Shown in pieces: positions 47,438-61,296 of a stretch of 64,000 nt of DNA. The notes beneath the pieces were generated by a model that had not been told where the DNA came from, did not search any database, and saw nothing but the letters and a program-made list of their open reading frames with translations. How positions within the stretch are numbered: position 1 is the first letter of the stretch; the number at the start of each line of letters is the position of its first letter. A program made the translations under genes and the position numbers. The stretch comes from Budorcas taxicolor (taxonomy: Eukaryota; Chordata; Mammalia; Artiodactyla; Bovidae), in assembly GCF_023091745.1 (NCBI RefSeq), contig NW_026291758.1, positions 157,806 to 221,805 of the forward strand, given 5' to 3'.

Positions 47438-50400
47438 GTGTGGAGTCGGGGCCGGAACCTGAGGATTGCTCTCCAGTGTTGCCATGGATCTTGGGGTGCT
47501 TCTGAGTCTCCCCAGGGGAGTCAGGCCTCGTCTCGAGTGGGGGCATGCACGTGCGCTTTCCCCCCGAGCTGCAGCAGTAGTGTCCCGCTTCCTGTCACGT
47601 GGATCAAGGGATCTGTGGCTTTCCCTCGAGGCTTTCCCTCGAGGCTTTCCCACGAGGCTTTCCCACAGGGCTGTGCCACGTGCCACCTTGGTGTGAGTCG
47701 ATCCTCGGCGTGAAAGACGAGCCGGTGAAGGGAAAAGAGGTTCCTCTGGAATGGACTGAGACATCTGGGGGACTCTTGGAATGGTGGCACGACCCTGGAG
47801 TTCCTCTCGCCGTTCCTGTTGAGAGGGCCTCCTCTTGAGATGCGACGGGAAGGCCGGGAACTCTTTCCCGACGAAGCAGGGAAAGGATCCCTCATCTCGA
47901 GCTACGAGGCGGAAACGGGGCTCCTCTGGATGTGGGCGGGACCCTCGTGATTCCCCTCGAGTGGAGACGGCTAGGTCGGGGAACTTCTTGATTTGCACCA
48001 AGGGTGTGAAGGACCCTTTCGAAGTGCCAGAGGTGAGGTGTGATCAGCCTCGAGACGCCTCAGCGGAAATGGGCCTCATCTCGCCTGGAGGGGAGAACCT
48101 CCTGGATTTTCTCGAGTTGCGGCAGGTCTTCTCGAGTTACGACGGGGACCTCAGGGACCCGCTCTGGTGGCCTCAGGAAAGGCCAGTCCCCATGCGAGTT
48201 GCTAGGGGACCTCTCGGGATTCCTCTCCCGTCCATGCCGGGGCCTCAGTCCTTGTGTGGAGTCGGGGCTGGAACCTGAGGATTCCTCTCCAGTGTTGCCA
48301 TGGATCTTGGGGTGCTTCTGAGTCTCCCCAGGGGAGTCAGGCGTCGTCTCGAGTGGGGGCATGCACGTGCGCTTTCCTCCCGAGCTGTAGCAGTAGTGTC
48401 ACGCTTCCTGTCACGTGGATCAAGGGATCTGTGGCTTTCCCTCGAGGCTGTCCCTCGAGGCTTTCCCACGAGGCTTTCCCACAGGGCTGTGCCACGTGCC
48501 ACCTTGGTGTGAGTCGATCCTCGACGTGAAAGACGAGCCGGTGAAGGGAAAAGAGGTTCCTCTGGAATGGACTGAGACATCTGGGGGACTCTTGGAATGG
48601 TGGCACGACCCTGGAGTTCCTCTCGCCGTTCCTGTTGAGAGAGCCTCCTCTTGAGAGGCGACGGGAAGGCCGGGAACTCTTTCCCGACGAAGCAGGGAAA
48701 GGATCCCTCATCTCGAGCTACGAGGCGGAAACGGGGCTCCTCTGGATGTGGGCGGGACCCTCGTGATTCCTCTCGAGTGGAGACGGGTATGTCGGGGAAC
48801 TTCTTGATTTGCACCAAGGGTGTGAAGGACCCTTTCGAAGTTCCAGAGGTGAGGTGTGATCAGCCTCGAGACGCCTCAGCGGAAATAGGCCTCATCTCGC
48901 CTGGAGGGGAGAACCTCCTGGATTTTCTCGAGTTGCGGCAGGTCTTCTCGAGTTACGACGGGGACCTCAGGGACCCGCTCTGGTGGCCTCAGGAAAGGCC
49001 TGTCCCCATGCGAGTTGCTAGGGGACCTCTCGGGATTCCTCTCCCGTCCATGCCGGGGCCTCAGTCCTTGTGTGGAGTCGGGGCCGGAACCTGAGGATTG
49101 CTCTCCAGTGTTGCCATGGATCTTGGGGTGCTTCTGAGTCTCCCCAGGGGAGTCAGGCCTCGTCTCGAGTATGGGCATGCACGTGCGCTTTCCTCCCGAG
49201 CTGCAGCAGTAGTGTCCCGCTTCCTGTCACGTGGATCAAGGGATCTGTGGCTTTCCCTCGAGGCTGTCCCTCGAGGCTTTCCCACGAGGCTTTCCCACAG
49301 GGCTGTGCCACGTGCCACCTTGGTGTGAGTCGATCCTCGGCGTGAAAGACGAGCCGGTGAAGGGAAAAGAGGTTCCTCTGGAATGGACTGAGACATCTGG
49401 GGGACTCTTGAAATGGTGGCACGACCCTGGAGTTCCTCTCGCCGGTCCTGTTGAGAGGGCCTCCTCTTGAGATGCGACGGGAACGCCGGGAACTCTTTCC
49501 CGACGAAGCAGGGAAAGGATCCCTCATCTCGAGCTACGCGGTGGAAACGGGGCTCCTCTGGATGTGGGCGGGACCCTCGTGATTCCTCTCGAGTGGAGAC
49601 GGGTATGTTGGGGAACCTCTTGATTTGCACCAAGGGTGTGAAGGACCCTTTCGAAGTTCCAGAGGTGAGGTGTGATCAGCCTCGAGACGCCTCAGCGGAA
49701 ATGGGCCTCATCTCGCCTGGAGGGGAGAACCTCCTGGATTTTCTCGAGTTGCGGCAGGTCTTCTCGAGTTACGACGGGGACCTCAGGGACACGCTCTGGT
49801 GGCCTCAGGAAAGGCCTGTCCCCATGCGAGTTGCTAGGGGACCTCTCGGGATTCCACTCCCGTCCATGCCGGGGCCTCAGTCCTTGTGTGGAGTCGGAGC
49901 CGGAACCTGAGGATTCCTCTCTAGTGTTGCCATGGATCTTGGGGTGCTTCTCAGTCTCCCCAGGGGAGTCAGGCCTCGTCTCGAGTGGGGGCATGCACGT
50001 GCGCATTCCTCCCGAGCTGCAGCAGTAGTGTCACGATTCCTGTCACGTGGATCAAGGGATCTGTGGCTTTCCCTCGAGGCTGTCCCTCGAGGCTTTCCCA
50101 CGAGGCTTTCCCACAGGGCTGTGCCACGTGCCACCTTGGTGTGAGTCGATCCTCGGCGTGAAAGACGAGCCGGTGAAGGGAAAAGAGGTTCCTCTGGAAT
50201 GGACTGAGACATCTGGGGGACTCTTGGAATGGTGGCACGACCCTGGAGTTCCTCTCGCCGTTCCTGTTGAGAGGGCCTCCTCTTGAGATGCGACGGGAAC
50301 GCCGGGAACTCTTTCCCGATGAAGCAGGGAAAGGATCCCTCATCTCGAGCTACGAGGCGGAAACGGGGCTCCTCTGGATGTGGGCGGGACCCACGTGATT

Positions 50401-53400
50401 CCTCTCGAGTGGAGACGGCTAGGTCGGGGAACTTCTTGATTTGCACCAAGGGTGTGAAGGACCCTTTCGAAATGCCAGAGGTGAGGTGTGATCAGCCTCG
50501 AGACGCCTCAGCAGAAATGGGCCTCATCTCGCCTGGAGGGGAGAACCTCCTGGATTTTCTCGAGTTGTGGCAGGTCTTCTCGAGTTACGACGGGGACCTC
50601 AGGGACACGCTCTGGTGGCCTCAGGAAAGGCCAGTCCCCATGCGAGTTGCTAGGGGACCTCTCGGGATTCCTCTCCCGTCCATGCCGGGGCCTCAGTCCT
50701 TGTGTGGAGTCGGGGCCGGAACCTGAGGATTCCTCTCCAGTGTTGCCATGGATCTTGGGGTGCTTCTGAGTCTCCCCAGGGGAGTCAGGCCTCGTCTCGA
50801 GTGGCCGCATGCACGTGCGCTTTCCTCCCGAGCTGCAGCAGTAGTGTCACGCTTCCTGTCACGTGGATCAAGGGATCTGTGGCTTTCCCTCGAGGCTGTC
50901 CCTCGAGGCTTTCCCACGAGGCTTTCCCACAGGGCTGTGCCACGTGCCACCTTGGTGTGAGTCGATCCTCGGCGTGAAAGACGAGCCGGTGAAGGGAAAA
51001 GAGGTTCCTCTGGAATGGACTGAGACATCTGGGGGACTCTTGAAATGGTGGCACGACCCTGGAGTTCCTCTCGCCGGTCCTGTTGAGAGGGCCTCCTCTT
51101 GAGATGCGACGGGAACGCCGGGAACTCTTTCCCGACGAAGCAGGGAAAGGATCCCTCATCTCGAGCTACGCGGTGGAAACGGGGCTCCTCTGGATGTGGG
51201 CGGGACCCTCGTGATTCCTCTCGAGTGGAGACGGGTATGTTGGGGAACCTCTTGATTTGCACCAAGGGTGTGAAGGACCCTTTCGAAGTTCCAGTGGTGT
51301 GGTGTGATCAGCCTCGAGACGCCTCAGCGGAAATGGGCCTCATCTCGCCTGGAGGGGAGAACCTCCTGGATTTTCTCGAGTTGCGGCAGGTCTTCTCGAG
51401 TTACGACGGGGACCTCAGGGACACGCTCTGGTGGCCTCAGGAAAGGCCTGTCCCCATGCGAGTTGCTAGGGGACCTCTCGGGATTCCACTCCCGTCCATG
51501 CCGGGGCCTCAGTCCTTGTGTGGAGTCGGAGCCGGAACCTTAGGATTCCTCTCTAGTGTTGCCATGGATCTTGGGGTGCTTCTCAGTCTCCCCAGGGGAG
51601 TCAGGCCTCGTCTCGAGTGGGGGCATGCACGTGCGCATTCCTCCCGAGCTGCAGCAGTAGTGTCACGATTCCTGTCACGTGGATCAAGGGATCTGTGGCT
51701 TTCCCTCGAGGCTGTCCCTCGAGGCTTTCCCACGAGGCTTTCCCACAGGGCTGTGCCACGTGCCACCTTGGTGTGAGTCGATCCTCGGCGTGAAAGACGA
51801 GCCGGTGAAGGGAAAAGAGGTTCCTCTGGAATGGACTGAGACATCTGGGGGACTCTTGGACTGGTGGCACGACCCTGGAGTTCCTCTCGCCGTTCCTGTT
51901 GAGAGGGCCTCCTCTTGAGATGCGACGGGAAGGCCGGGAACTCTTTCCCGACGAAGCAGGGAAAGGATCCCTCATCTCGAGCCACGACGCGGAAACGGGG
52001 CTCCTCTGGATGTGGGCGGGACCCTCGTGATTCCTCTCGAGTGGAGACGGGTATGTCGGGGAACTTCTTGATTTGCACCAAGGGTGTGAAGGACCCTTTC
52101 GAAGTTCCAGAGGTGAGGTGTGATCAGCCTCGAGACGCCTCAGCGGAAATAGGCCTCATCTCGCCTGGAGGGGAGAACCTCCTGGATTTTCTCGAGTTGC
52201 GGCAGGTCTTCTCGAGTTACGACGGGGACCTCAGGGACCCGCTCTGGTGGCCTCAGGAAAGGCCTGTCCCCATGCGAGTTGCTAGGGGACCTCTCGGGAT
52301 TCCTCTCCCGTCCATGCCGGGGCCTCAGTCCTTGTGTGGAGTCGGGGCCGGAACCTGAGGATTCCTCTCCAGTGTTGCCATGGATCTTGGGGTGCTTCTG
52401 AGTCTCCCCAGGGGAGTCAGGCCTCGTCTCGAGTATGGGCATGCACGTGCGCTTTCCTCCCGAGCTGCAGCAGTAGTGTCCCGCTTCCTGTCACGTGGAT
52501 CAAGGGATCTGTGGCTTTCCCTCGAGGCTGTCCCTCGAGGCTTTCCCACGAGGCTTTCCCACAGGGCTGTGCCACGTGCCACCTTGGTGTGAGTCGATCC
52601 TCGGCGTGAAAGACGAGCCGGTGAAGGGAAAAGAGGTTCCTCTGGAATGGACTGAGACATCTGGGGGACTCTTGAAATGGTGGCACGACCCTGGAGTTCC
52701 TCTCGCCGGTCCTGTTGAGAGGGCCTCCTCTTGAGATGCGACGGGAACGCCGGGAACTCTTTCCCGACGAAGCAGGGAAAGGATCCCTCATCTCGAGCTA
52801 CGCGGTGGAAACGGGGCTCCTCTGGATGTGGGCGGGACCCTCGTGATTCCTCTCGAGTGGAGACGGGTATGTTGGGGAACCTCTTGATTTGCACCAAGGG
52901 TGTGAAGGACCCTTTCGAAGTTCCAGAGGTGAGGTGTGATCAGCCTCGAGACGCCTCAGCGGAAATGGGCCTCATCTCGCCTGGAGGGGAGAACCTCCTG
53001 GATTTTCTCGAGTTGCGGCAGGTCTTCTCGAGTTACGACGGGGACCTCAGGGACACGCTCTGGTGGCCTCAGGAAAGGCCTGTCCCCATGCGAGTTGCTA
53101 GGGGACCTCTCGGGATTCCACTCCCGTCCATGCCGGGGCCTCAGTCCTTGTGTGGAGTCGGAGCCGGAACCTGAGGATTCCTCTCTAGTGTTGCCATGGA
53201 TCTTGGGGTGCTTCTCAGTCTCCCCAGGGGAGTCAGGCCTCGTCTCGAGTGGGGGCATGCACGTGCGCATTCCTCCCGAGCTGCAGCAGTAGTGTCACGA
53301 TTCCTGTCACGTGGATCAAGGGATCTGTGGCTTTCCCTCGAGGCTGTCCCTCGAGGCTTTCCCACGAGGCTTTCCCACAGGGCTGTGCCACGTGCCACCT

Positions 53401-53965
53401 TGGTGTGAGTCGATCCTCGGCGTGAAAGACGAGCCGGTGAAGGGAAAAGAGGTTCCTCTGGAATGGACTGAGACATCTGGGGGACTCTTGGAATGGTGGC
53501 ACGACCCTGGAGTTCCTCTCGCCGTTCCTGTTGAGAGGGCCTCCTCTTGAGATGCGACGGGAAGGCCGGGAACTCTTTCCCGACGAAGCAGGGAAAGGAT
53601 CCCTCATCTCGAGCTACGAGGCGGAAACGGGGCTCCTCTGGATGTGGGCGGGACCCTCGTGATTCCTCTCGAGTGGAGACGGGTATGTCGGGGAACTTCT
53701 TGATTTGCACCAAGGGTGTGAAGGACCCTTTCGAAGTTCCAGAGGTGAGGTGTGATCAGCCTCGAGACGCCTCAGCGGAAATAGGCCTCATCTCGCCTGG
53801 AGGGGAGAACCTCCTGGATTTTCTCGAGTTGCGGCAGGTCTTCTGGAGTTACGACGGGGACCTCAGGGACCCGCTCTGGTGGCCTCAGGAAAGGCCTGTC
53901 CCCATGCGAGTTGCTAGGGGACCTCTCGGGATTCCTCTCCCGTCCATGCCGGGGCCTCAGTCCTT
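47438..53965. repeat. Eight-monomer HOR unit I-J-K-L-M-L-K-L, 6528 bp (copy 1)
   Basis: I (47438) has GAGGATTGCTCTCC and GTGTCCCGC. J (48254) has GGGGCTGGAACC, GGCGTCGTC and GCTGTAGCAG. K (49070, 52334) has GAGTATGGGCATGC and GTGTCCCGC. L (49886, 51518, 53150) has GTCGGAGCCGG, CTCTCTAGTG, TTCTCAGTC and GCGCATTCC. M (50702) has GTGGCCGCATGC. Private changes are CTTTCCCCCCGAG near 47558-47570, GAGAGGCGACGG near 48653-48664, AACCTTAGG near 51537-51545 and GGACTGGTGG near 51858-51867. Confidence 0.89.
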
Positions 53966-56900
53966 GTGTGGAGTCGGGGCCGGAACCTGAGGATTGCTCT
54001 CCAGTGTTGCCATGGATCTTGGGGTGCTTCTGAGTCTCCCCAGGGGAGTCAGGCCTCGTCTCGAGTGGGGGCATGCACGTGCGCTTTCCTCCCGAGCTGC
54101 AGCAGTAGTGTCCCGCTTCCTGTCACGTGGATCAAGGGATCTGTGGCTTTCCCTCGAGGCTGTCCCTCGAGGCTTTCCCACGAGGCTTTCCCACAGGGCT
54201 GTGCCACGTGCCACCTTGGTGTGAGTCGATCCTCGGCGTGAAAGACGAGCCGGTGAAGGGAAAAGAGGTTCCTCTGGAATGGACTGAGACATCTGGGGGA
54301 CTCTTGGAATGGTGGCACGACCCTGGAGTTCCTCTCGCCGTTCCTGTTGAGAGGGCCTCCTCTTGAGATGCGACGGGAAGGCCGGGAACTCTTTCCCGAC
54401 GAAGCAGGGAAAGGATCCCTCATCTCGAGCTACGAGGCGGAAACGGGGCTCCTCTGGATGTGGGCGGGACCCTCGTGATTCCCCTCGAGTGGAGACGGCT
54501 AGGTCGGGGAACTTCTTGATTTGCACCAAGGGTGTGAAGGACCCTTTCGAAGTGCCAGAGGTGAGGTGTGATCAGCCTCGAGACGCCTCAGCGGAAATGG
54601 GCCTCATCTCGCCTGGAGGGGAGAACCTCCTGGATTTTCTCGAGTTGCGGCAGGTCTTCTCGAGTTACGACGGGGACCTCAGGGACCCGCTCTGGTGGCC
54701 TCAGGAAAGGCCAGTCCCCATGCGAGTTGCTAGGGGACCTCTCGGGATTCCTCTCCCGTCCATGCCGGGGCCTCAGTCCTTGTGTGGAGTCGGGGCTGGA
54801 ACCTGAGGATTCCTCTCCAGTGTTGCCATGGATCTTGGGGTGCTTCTGAGTCTCCCCAGGGGAGTCAGGCGTCGTCTCGAGTGGGGGCATGCACGTGCGC
54901 TTTCCTCCCGAGCTGTAGCAGTAGTGTCACGCTTCCTGTCACGTGGATCAAGGGATCTGTGGCTTTCCCTCGAGGCTGTCCCTCGAGGCTTTCCCACGAG
55001 GCTTTCCCACAGGGCTGTGCCACGTGCCACCTTGGTGTGAGTCGATCCTCGACGTGAAAGACGAGCCGGTGAAGGGAAAAGAGGTTCCTCTGGAATGGAC
55101 TGAGACATCTGGGGGACTCTTGGAATGGTGGCACGACCCTGGAGTTCCTCTCGCCGTTCCTGTTGAGAGAGCCTCCTCTTGAGATGCGACGGGAAGGCCG
55201 GGAACTCTTTCCCGACGAAGCAGGGAAAGGATCCCTCATCTCGAGCTACGAGGCGGAAACGGGGCTCCTCTGGATGTGGGCGGGACCCTCGTGATTCCTC
55301 TCGAGTGGAGACGGGTATGTCGGGGAACTTCTTGATTTGCACAAAGGGTGTGAAGGACCCTTTCGAAGTTCCAGAGGTGAGGTGTGATCAGCCTCGAGAC
55401 GCCTCAGCGGAAATAGGCCTCATCTCGCCTGGAGGGGAGAACCTCCTGGATTTTCTCGAGTTGCGGCAGGTCTTCTCGAGTTACGACGGGGACCTCAGGG
55501 ACCCGCTCTGGTGGCCTCAGGAAAGGCGTGTCCCCATGCGAGTTGCTAGGGGACCTCTCGGGATTCCTCTCCCGTCCATGCCGGGGCCTCAGTCCTTGTG
55601 TGGAGTCGGGGCCGGAACCTGAGGATTGCTCTCCAGTGTTGCCATGGATCTTGGGGTGCTTCTGAGTCTCCCCAGGGGAGTCAGGCCTCGTCTCGAGTAT
55701 GGGCATGCACGTGCGCTTTCCTCCCGAGCTGCAGCAGTAGTGTCCCGCTTCCTGTCACGTGGATCAAGGGATCTGTGGCTTTCCCTCGAGGCTGTCCCTC
55801 GAGGCTTTCCCACGAGGCTTTCCCACAGGGCTGTGCCACGTGCCACCTTGGTGTGAGTCGATCCTCGGCGTGAAAGACGAGCCGGTGAAGGGAAAAGAGG
55901 TTCCTCTGGAATGGACTGAGACATCTGGGGGACTCTTGAAATGGTGGCACGACCCTGGAGTTCCTCTCGCCGGTCCTGTTGAGAGGGCCTCCTCTTGAGA
56001 TGCGACGGGAACGCCGGGAACTCTTTCCCGACGAAGCAGGGAAAGGATCCCTCATCTCGAGCTACGCGGTGGAAACGGGGCTCCTCTGGATGTGGGCGGG
56101 ACCCTCGTGATTCCTCTCGAGTGGAGACGGGTATGTTGGGGAACCTCTTGATTTGCACCAAGGGTGTGAAGGACCCTTTCGAAGTTCCAGAGGTGAGGTG
56201 TGATCAGCCTCGAGACGCCTCAGCGGAAATGGGCCTCATCTCGCCTGGAGGGGAGAACCTCCTGGATTTTCTCGAGTTGCGGCAGGTCTTCTCGAGTTAC
56301 GACGGGGACCTCAGGGACACGCTCTGGTGGCCTCAGGAAAGGCCTGTCCCCATGCGAGTTGCTAGGGGACCTCTCGGGATTCCACTCCCGTCCATGCCGG
56401 GGCCTCAGTCCTTGTGTGGAGTCGGAGCCGGAACCTGAGGATTCCTCTCTAGTGTTGCCATGGATCTTGGGGTGCTTCTCAGTCTCCCCAGGGGAGTCAG
56501 GCCTCGTCTCGAGTGGGGGCATGCACGTGCGCATTCCTCCCGAGCTGCAGCAGTAGTGTCACGATTCCTGTCACGTGGATCAAGGGATCTGTGGCTTTCC
56601 CTCGAGGCTGTCCCTCGAGGCTTTCCCACGAGGCTTTCCCACAGGGCTGTGCCACATGCCACCTTGGTGTGAGTCGATCCTCGGCGTGAAAGACGAGCCG
56701 GTGAAGGGAAAAGAGGTTCCTCTGGAATGGACTGAGACATCTGGGGGACTCTTGGAATGGTGGCACGACCCTGGAGTTCCTCTCGCCGTTCCTGTTGAGA
56801 GGGCCTCCTCTTGAGATGCGACGGGAACGCCGGGAACTCTTTCCCGATGAAGCAGGGAAAGGATCCCTCATCTCGAGCTACGAGGCGGAAACGGGGCTCC

Positions 56901-59900
56901 TCTGGATGTGGGCGGGACCCACGTGATTCCTCTCGAGTGGAGACGGCTAGGTCGGGGAACTTCTTGATTTGCACCAAGGGTGTGAAGGACCCTTTCGAAA
57001 TGCCAGAGGTGAGGTGTGATCAGCCTCGAGACGCCTCAGCAGAAATGGGCCTCATCTCGCCTGGAGGGGAGAACCTCCTGGATTTTCTCGAGTTGTGGCA
57101 GGTCTTCTCGAGTTACGACGGGGACCTCAGGGACACGCTCTGGTGGCCTCAGGAAAGGCCAGTCCCCATGCGAGTTGCTAGGGGACCTCTCGGGATTCCT
57201 CTCCCGTCCATGCCGGGGCCTCAGTCCTTGTGTGGAGTCGGGGCCGGAACCTGAGGATTCCTCTCCAGTGTTGCCATGGATCTAGGGGTGCTTCTGAGTC
57301 TCCCCAGGGGAGTCAGGCCTCGTCTCGAGTGGCGGCATGCACGTGCGCTTTCCTCCCGAGCTGCAGCAGTAGTGTCACGCTTCCTGTCACGTGGATCAAG
57401 GGATCTGTGGCTTTCCCTCGAGGCTGTCCCTCGAGGCTTTCCCACGAGGCTTTCCCACAGGGCTGTGCCACGTGCCACCTTGGTGTGAGTCGATCCTCGG
57501 CGTGAAAGACGAGCCGGTGAAGGGAAAAGAGGTTCCTCTGGAATGGACTGAGACATCTGGGGGACTCTTGAAATGGTGGCACGACCCTGGAGTTCCTCTC
57601 GCCGGTCCTGTTGAGAGGGCCTCCTCTTGAGATGCGACGGGAACGCCGGGAACTCTTTCCCGACGAAGCAGGGAAAGGATCCCTCATCTCGAGCTACGCG
57701 GTGGAAACGGGGCTCCTCTGGATGTGGGCGGGACCCTCGTGATTCCTCTCGAGTGGAGACGGGTATGTTGGGGAACCTCTTGATTTGCACCAAGGGTGTG
57801 AAGGACCCTTTCGAAGTTCCAGTGGTGTGGTGTGATCAGCCTCGAGACGCCTCAGCGGAAATGGGCCTCATCTCGCCTGGAGGGGAGAACCTCCTGGATT
57901 TTCTCGAGTTGCGGCAGGTCTTCTCGAGTTACGACGGGGACCTCAGGGACACGCTCTGGTGGCCTCAGGAAAGGCCTGTCCCCATGCGAGTTGCTAGGGG
58001 ACCTCTCGGGATTCCACTCCCGTCCATGCCGGGGCCTCAGTCCTTGTGTGGAGTCGGAGCCGGAACCTGAGGATTCCTCTCTAGTGTTGCCATGGATCTT
58101 GGGGTGCTTCTCAGTCTCCCCAGGGGAGTCAGGCCTCGTCTCGAGTGGGGGCATGCACGTGCGCATTCCTCCCGAGCTGCAGCAGTAGTGTCACGATTCC
58201 TGTCACGTGGATCAAGGGATCTGTGGCTTTCCCTCGAGGCTGTCCCTCGAGGCTTTCCCACGAGGCTTTCCCACAGGGCTGTGCCACGTGCCACCTTGGT
58301 GTGAGTCGATCCTCGGCGTGAAAGACGAGCCGGTGAAGGGAAAAGAGGTTCCTCTGGAATGGACTGAGACATCTGGGGGACTCTTGGAATGGTGGCACGA
58401 CCCTGGAGTTCCTCTCGCCGTTCCTGTTGAGAGGGCCTCCTCTTGAGATGCGACGGGAACGCCGGGAACTCTTTCCCGACGAAGCAGGGAAAGGATCCCT
58501 CATCTCGAGCTACGAGGCGGAAACGGGGCTCCTCTGGATGTGGGCGGGACCCTCGTGATTCCTCTCGAGTGGAGACGGGTATGTCGGGGAACTTCTTGAT
58601 TTGCACCAAGGGTGTGAAGGACCCTTTCGAAGTTCCAGAGGTGAGGTGTGATCAGCCTCGAGACGCCTCAGCGGAAATAGGCCTCATCTCGCCTGGAGGG
58701 GAGAACCTCCTGGATTTTCTCGAGTTGCGGCAGGTCTTCTCGAGTTACGACGGGGACCTCAGGGACCCGCTCTGGTGGCCTCAGGAAAGGCCTGTCCCCA
58801 TGCGAGTTGCTAGGGGACCTCTCGGGATTCCTCTCCCGTCCATGCCGGGGCCTCAGTCCTTGTGTGGAGTCGGGGCCGGAACCTGAGGATTGCTCTCCAG
58901 TGTTGCCATGGATCTTGGGGTGCTTCTGAGTCTCCCCAGGGGAGTCAGGCCTCGTCTCGAGTATGGGCATGCACGTGCGCTTTCCTCCCGAGCTGCAGCA
59001 GTAGTGTCCCGCTTCCTGTCACGTGGATCAAGGGATCTGTGGCTTTCCCTCGAGGCTGTCCCTCGAGGCTTTCCCACGAGGCTTTCCCACAGGGCTGTGC
59101 CACGTGCCACCTTGGTGTGAGTCGATCCTCGGCGTGAAAGACGAGCCGGTGAAGGGAAAAGAGGTTCCTCTGGAATGGACTGAGACATCTGGGGGACTCT
59201 TGAAATGGTGGCACGACCCTGGAGTTCCTCTCGCCGTTCCTGTTGAGAGGGCCTCCTCTTGAGATGCGACGGGAACGCCGGGAACTCTTTCCCGACAAAG
59301 CAGGGAAAGGATCCCTCATCTCGAGCTACGAGGCGGAAACGGGGCTCCTCTGGATGTGGGCGTTACCCACGTGATTCCTCTCGAGTGGAGACGGCTAGGT
59401 CGGGGAACTTCTTGATTTGCACCAAGGGTGTGAAGGACCCTTTCGAAGTTCCAGAGGTGAGGTGTGATCAGCCTCGAGACGCCTCAGCGGAAATGGGCCT
59501 CATCTCGCCTGGAGGGGAGAACCTCCTGGATTTTCTCGAGTTGCGGCAGGTCTTCTCGAGTTACGACGGGGACCTCAGGGACCCGCTCTGGTGGCCTCAG
59601 GAAAGGCCTGTCCCCATGCCAGTTGCTAGGGGACCTCTCGGGATTCCACTCCCGTCCATGCCGGGGCCTCAGTCCTTGTGTGGAGTCGGAGCCGGAACCT
59701 GAGGATTCCTCTCTAGTGTTGCCATGGATCTTGGGGTGCTTCTCAGTCTCCCCAGGGGAGTCAGGCCTCGTCTCGAGTGGGGGCATGCACGTGCGCATTC
59801 CTCCCGAGCTGCAGCAGTAGTGTCACGCTTCCTGTCACGTGGATCAAGGGATCTGTGGCTTTCCCTCGAGGCTGTCCCTCGAGGCTTTCCCACGAGGCTT

Positions 59901-60493
59901 TCCCACAGGGCTGTGCCACGTGCCACCTTGGTGTGAGTCGATCCTCGGCGTGAAAGACGAGCCGGTGAAGGGAAAAGAGGTTCCTCTGGAATGGACTGAG
60001 ACATCTGGGGGACTCTTGAAATGGTGGCACGACCCTGGAGTTCCTCTCGCCGGTCCTGTTGAGAGGGCCTCCTCTTGAGATGCGACGGGAACGCCGGGAA
60101 CTCTTTCCCGACGAAGCAGGGAAAGGATCCCTCATCTCGAGCTACGCGGTGGAAACGGGGCTCCTCTGGATGTGGGCGGGACCCTCGTGATTCCTCTCGA
60201 GTGGAGACGGGTATGTTGGGGAACCTCTTGATTTGCACCAAGGGTGTGAAGGACCCTTTCGAAGTTCCAGTGGTGTGGTGTGATCAGCCTCGAGACGCCT
60301 CAGCGGAAATGGGCCTCATCTCGCCTGGAGGGGAGAACCTCCTGGATTTTCTCGAGTTGCGGCAGGTCTTCTCGAGTTACGACGGGGACCTCAGGGACAC
60401 GCTCTGGTGGCCTCAGGAAAGGCATGTCCCCATGCGAGTTGCTAGGGGACCTCTCGGGATTCCACTCCCGTCCATGCCGGGGCCTCAGTCCTT
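53966..60493. repeat. Eight-monomer HOR unit I-J-K-L-M-L-K-L, 6528 bp (copy 2)
   Basis: I (53966), J (54782), K (55598), L (56414), M (57230), L (58046), K (58862) and L (59678) repeat copy 1 in order. Differences include AGGCGTGTCC near 55526-55535, CCACATGCC (56653-56661) and GTGGCGGCATGC in M. From about 59296 the second K departs from copy 1 (CCGACAAAGC, GGGCGTTACCC) and matches the 3' half of monomer 62100. Confidence 0.88.
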
Positions 60494-61296
60494 GTGTGGA
60501 GTCGGAGCCGGAACCTGAGGATTCCTCTCTAGTGTTGCCATGGATCTTGGGGTGCTTCTCAGTCTCCCCAGGGGAGTCAGGCCTCGTCTCGAGTGGGGGC
60601 ATGCACGTGCGCATTCCTCCCGAGCTGCAGCAGTAGTGTCACGCTTCCTGTCACGTGGATCAAGGGATCTGTGGCTGTCCCTCGAGGCTTTCCCACGAGG
60701 CTTTCCCACAGGGCTGTGCCACGTGCCACCTTGGTGTGAGTCGATCCTCGGCGTGAAAGACGAGCCGGTGAAGGGAAAAGAGGTTCCTCTGGAATGGACT
60801 GAGACATCTGGGGGACTCTTGAAATGGTGGCACGACCCTGGAGTTCCTCTCGCCGGTCCTGTTGAGAGGGCCTCCTCTTGAGATGCGACGGGAACGCCGG
60901 GAACTCTTTCCCGACGAAGCAGGGAAAGGATCCCTCATCTCGAGCTACGAGGCGGAAACGGGGCTCCTCTGGATGTGGGCGGGACCCTCGTGATTCCTCT
61001 CGAGTGGAGACGGGTATGTCGGGGAACTTCTTGATTTGCACCAAGGGTGTGAAGGACCCTTTCGAAGTGCCAGAGGTGAGGTGTGATCAGCCTCGAGACG
61101 CCTCAGCGGAAATGGGCCTCATCTCGCCTGGAGGGGAGAACCCCCTGGTTTTTCTCCAGTTGCGGCAGGTCTTCTCGAGTTACGACGGGGACCTCAGGGA
61201 CCCGCTCTGGTGGCCTCAGGAAAGGCCAGTCCCCATGCGAGTTGCTAGGGGACCTCTCGGGATTCCTCTCCCGTCCATGCCGGGGCCTCAGTCCTT
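60494..61296. repeat. Satellite monomer, 803 bp, one 13-bp unit lost
   Basis: It is an extra L-type monomer (GTCGGAGCCGG, CTCTCTAGTG, GCGCATTCC). At 60671-60690 the text goes straight from GTGG to CTGTCCCTCGAGG, so the first unit of the 13-bp micro-tandem is missing. It also has GAACCCCCTGG near 61139 and TTTTTCTCCAG near 61150. Confidence 0.9.
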
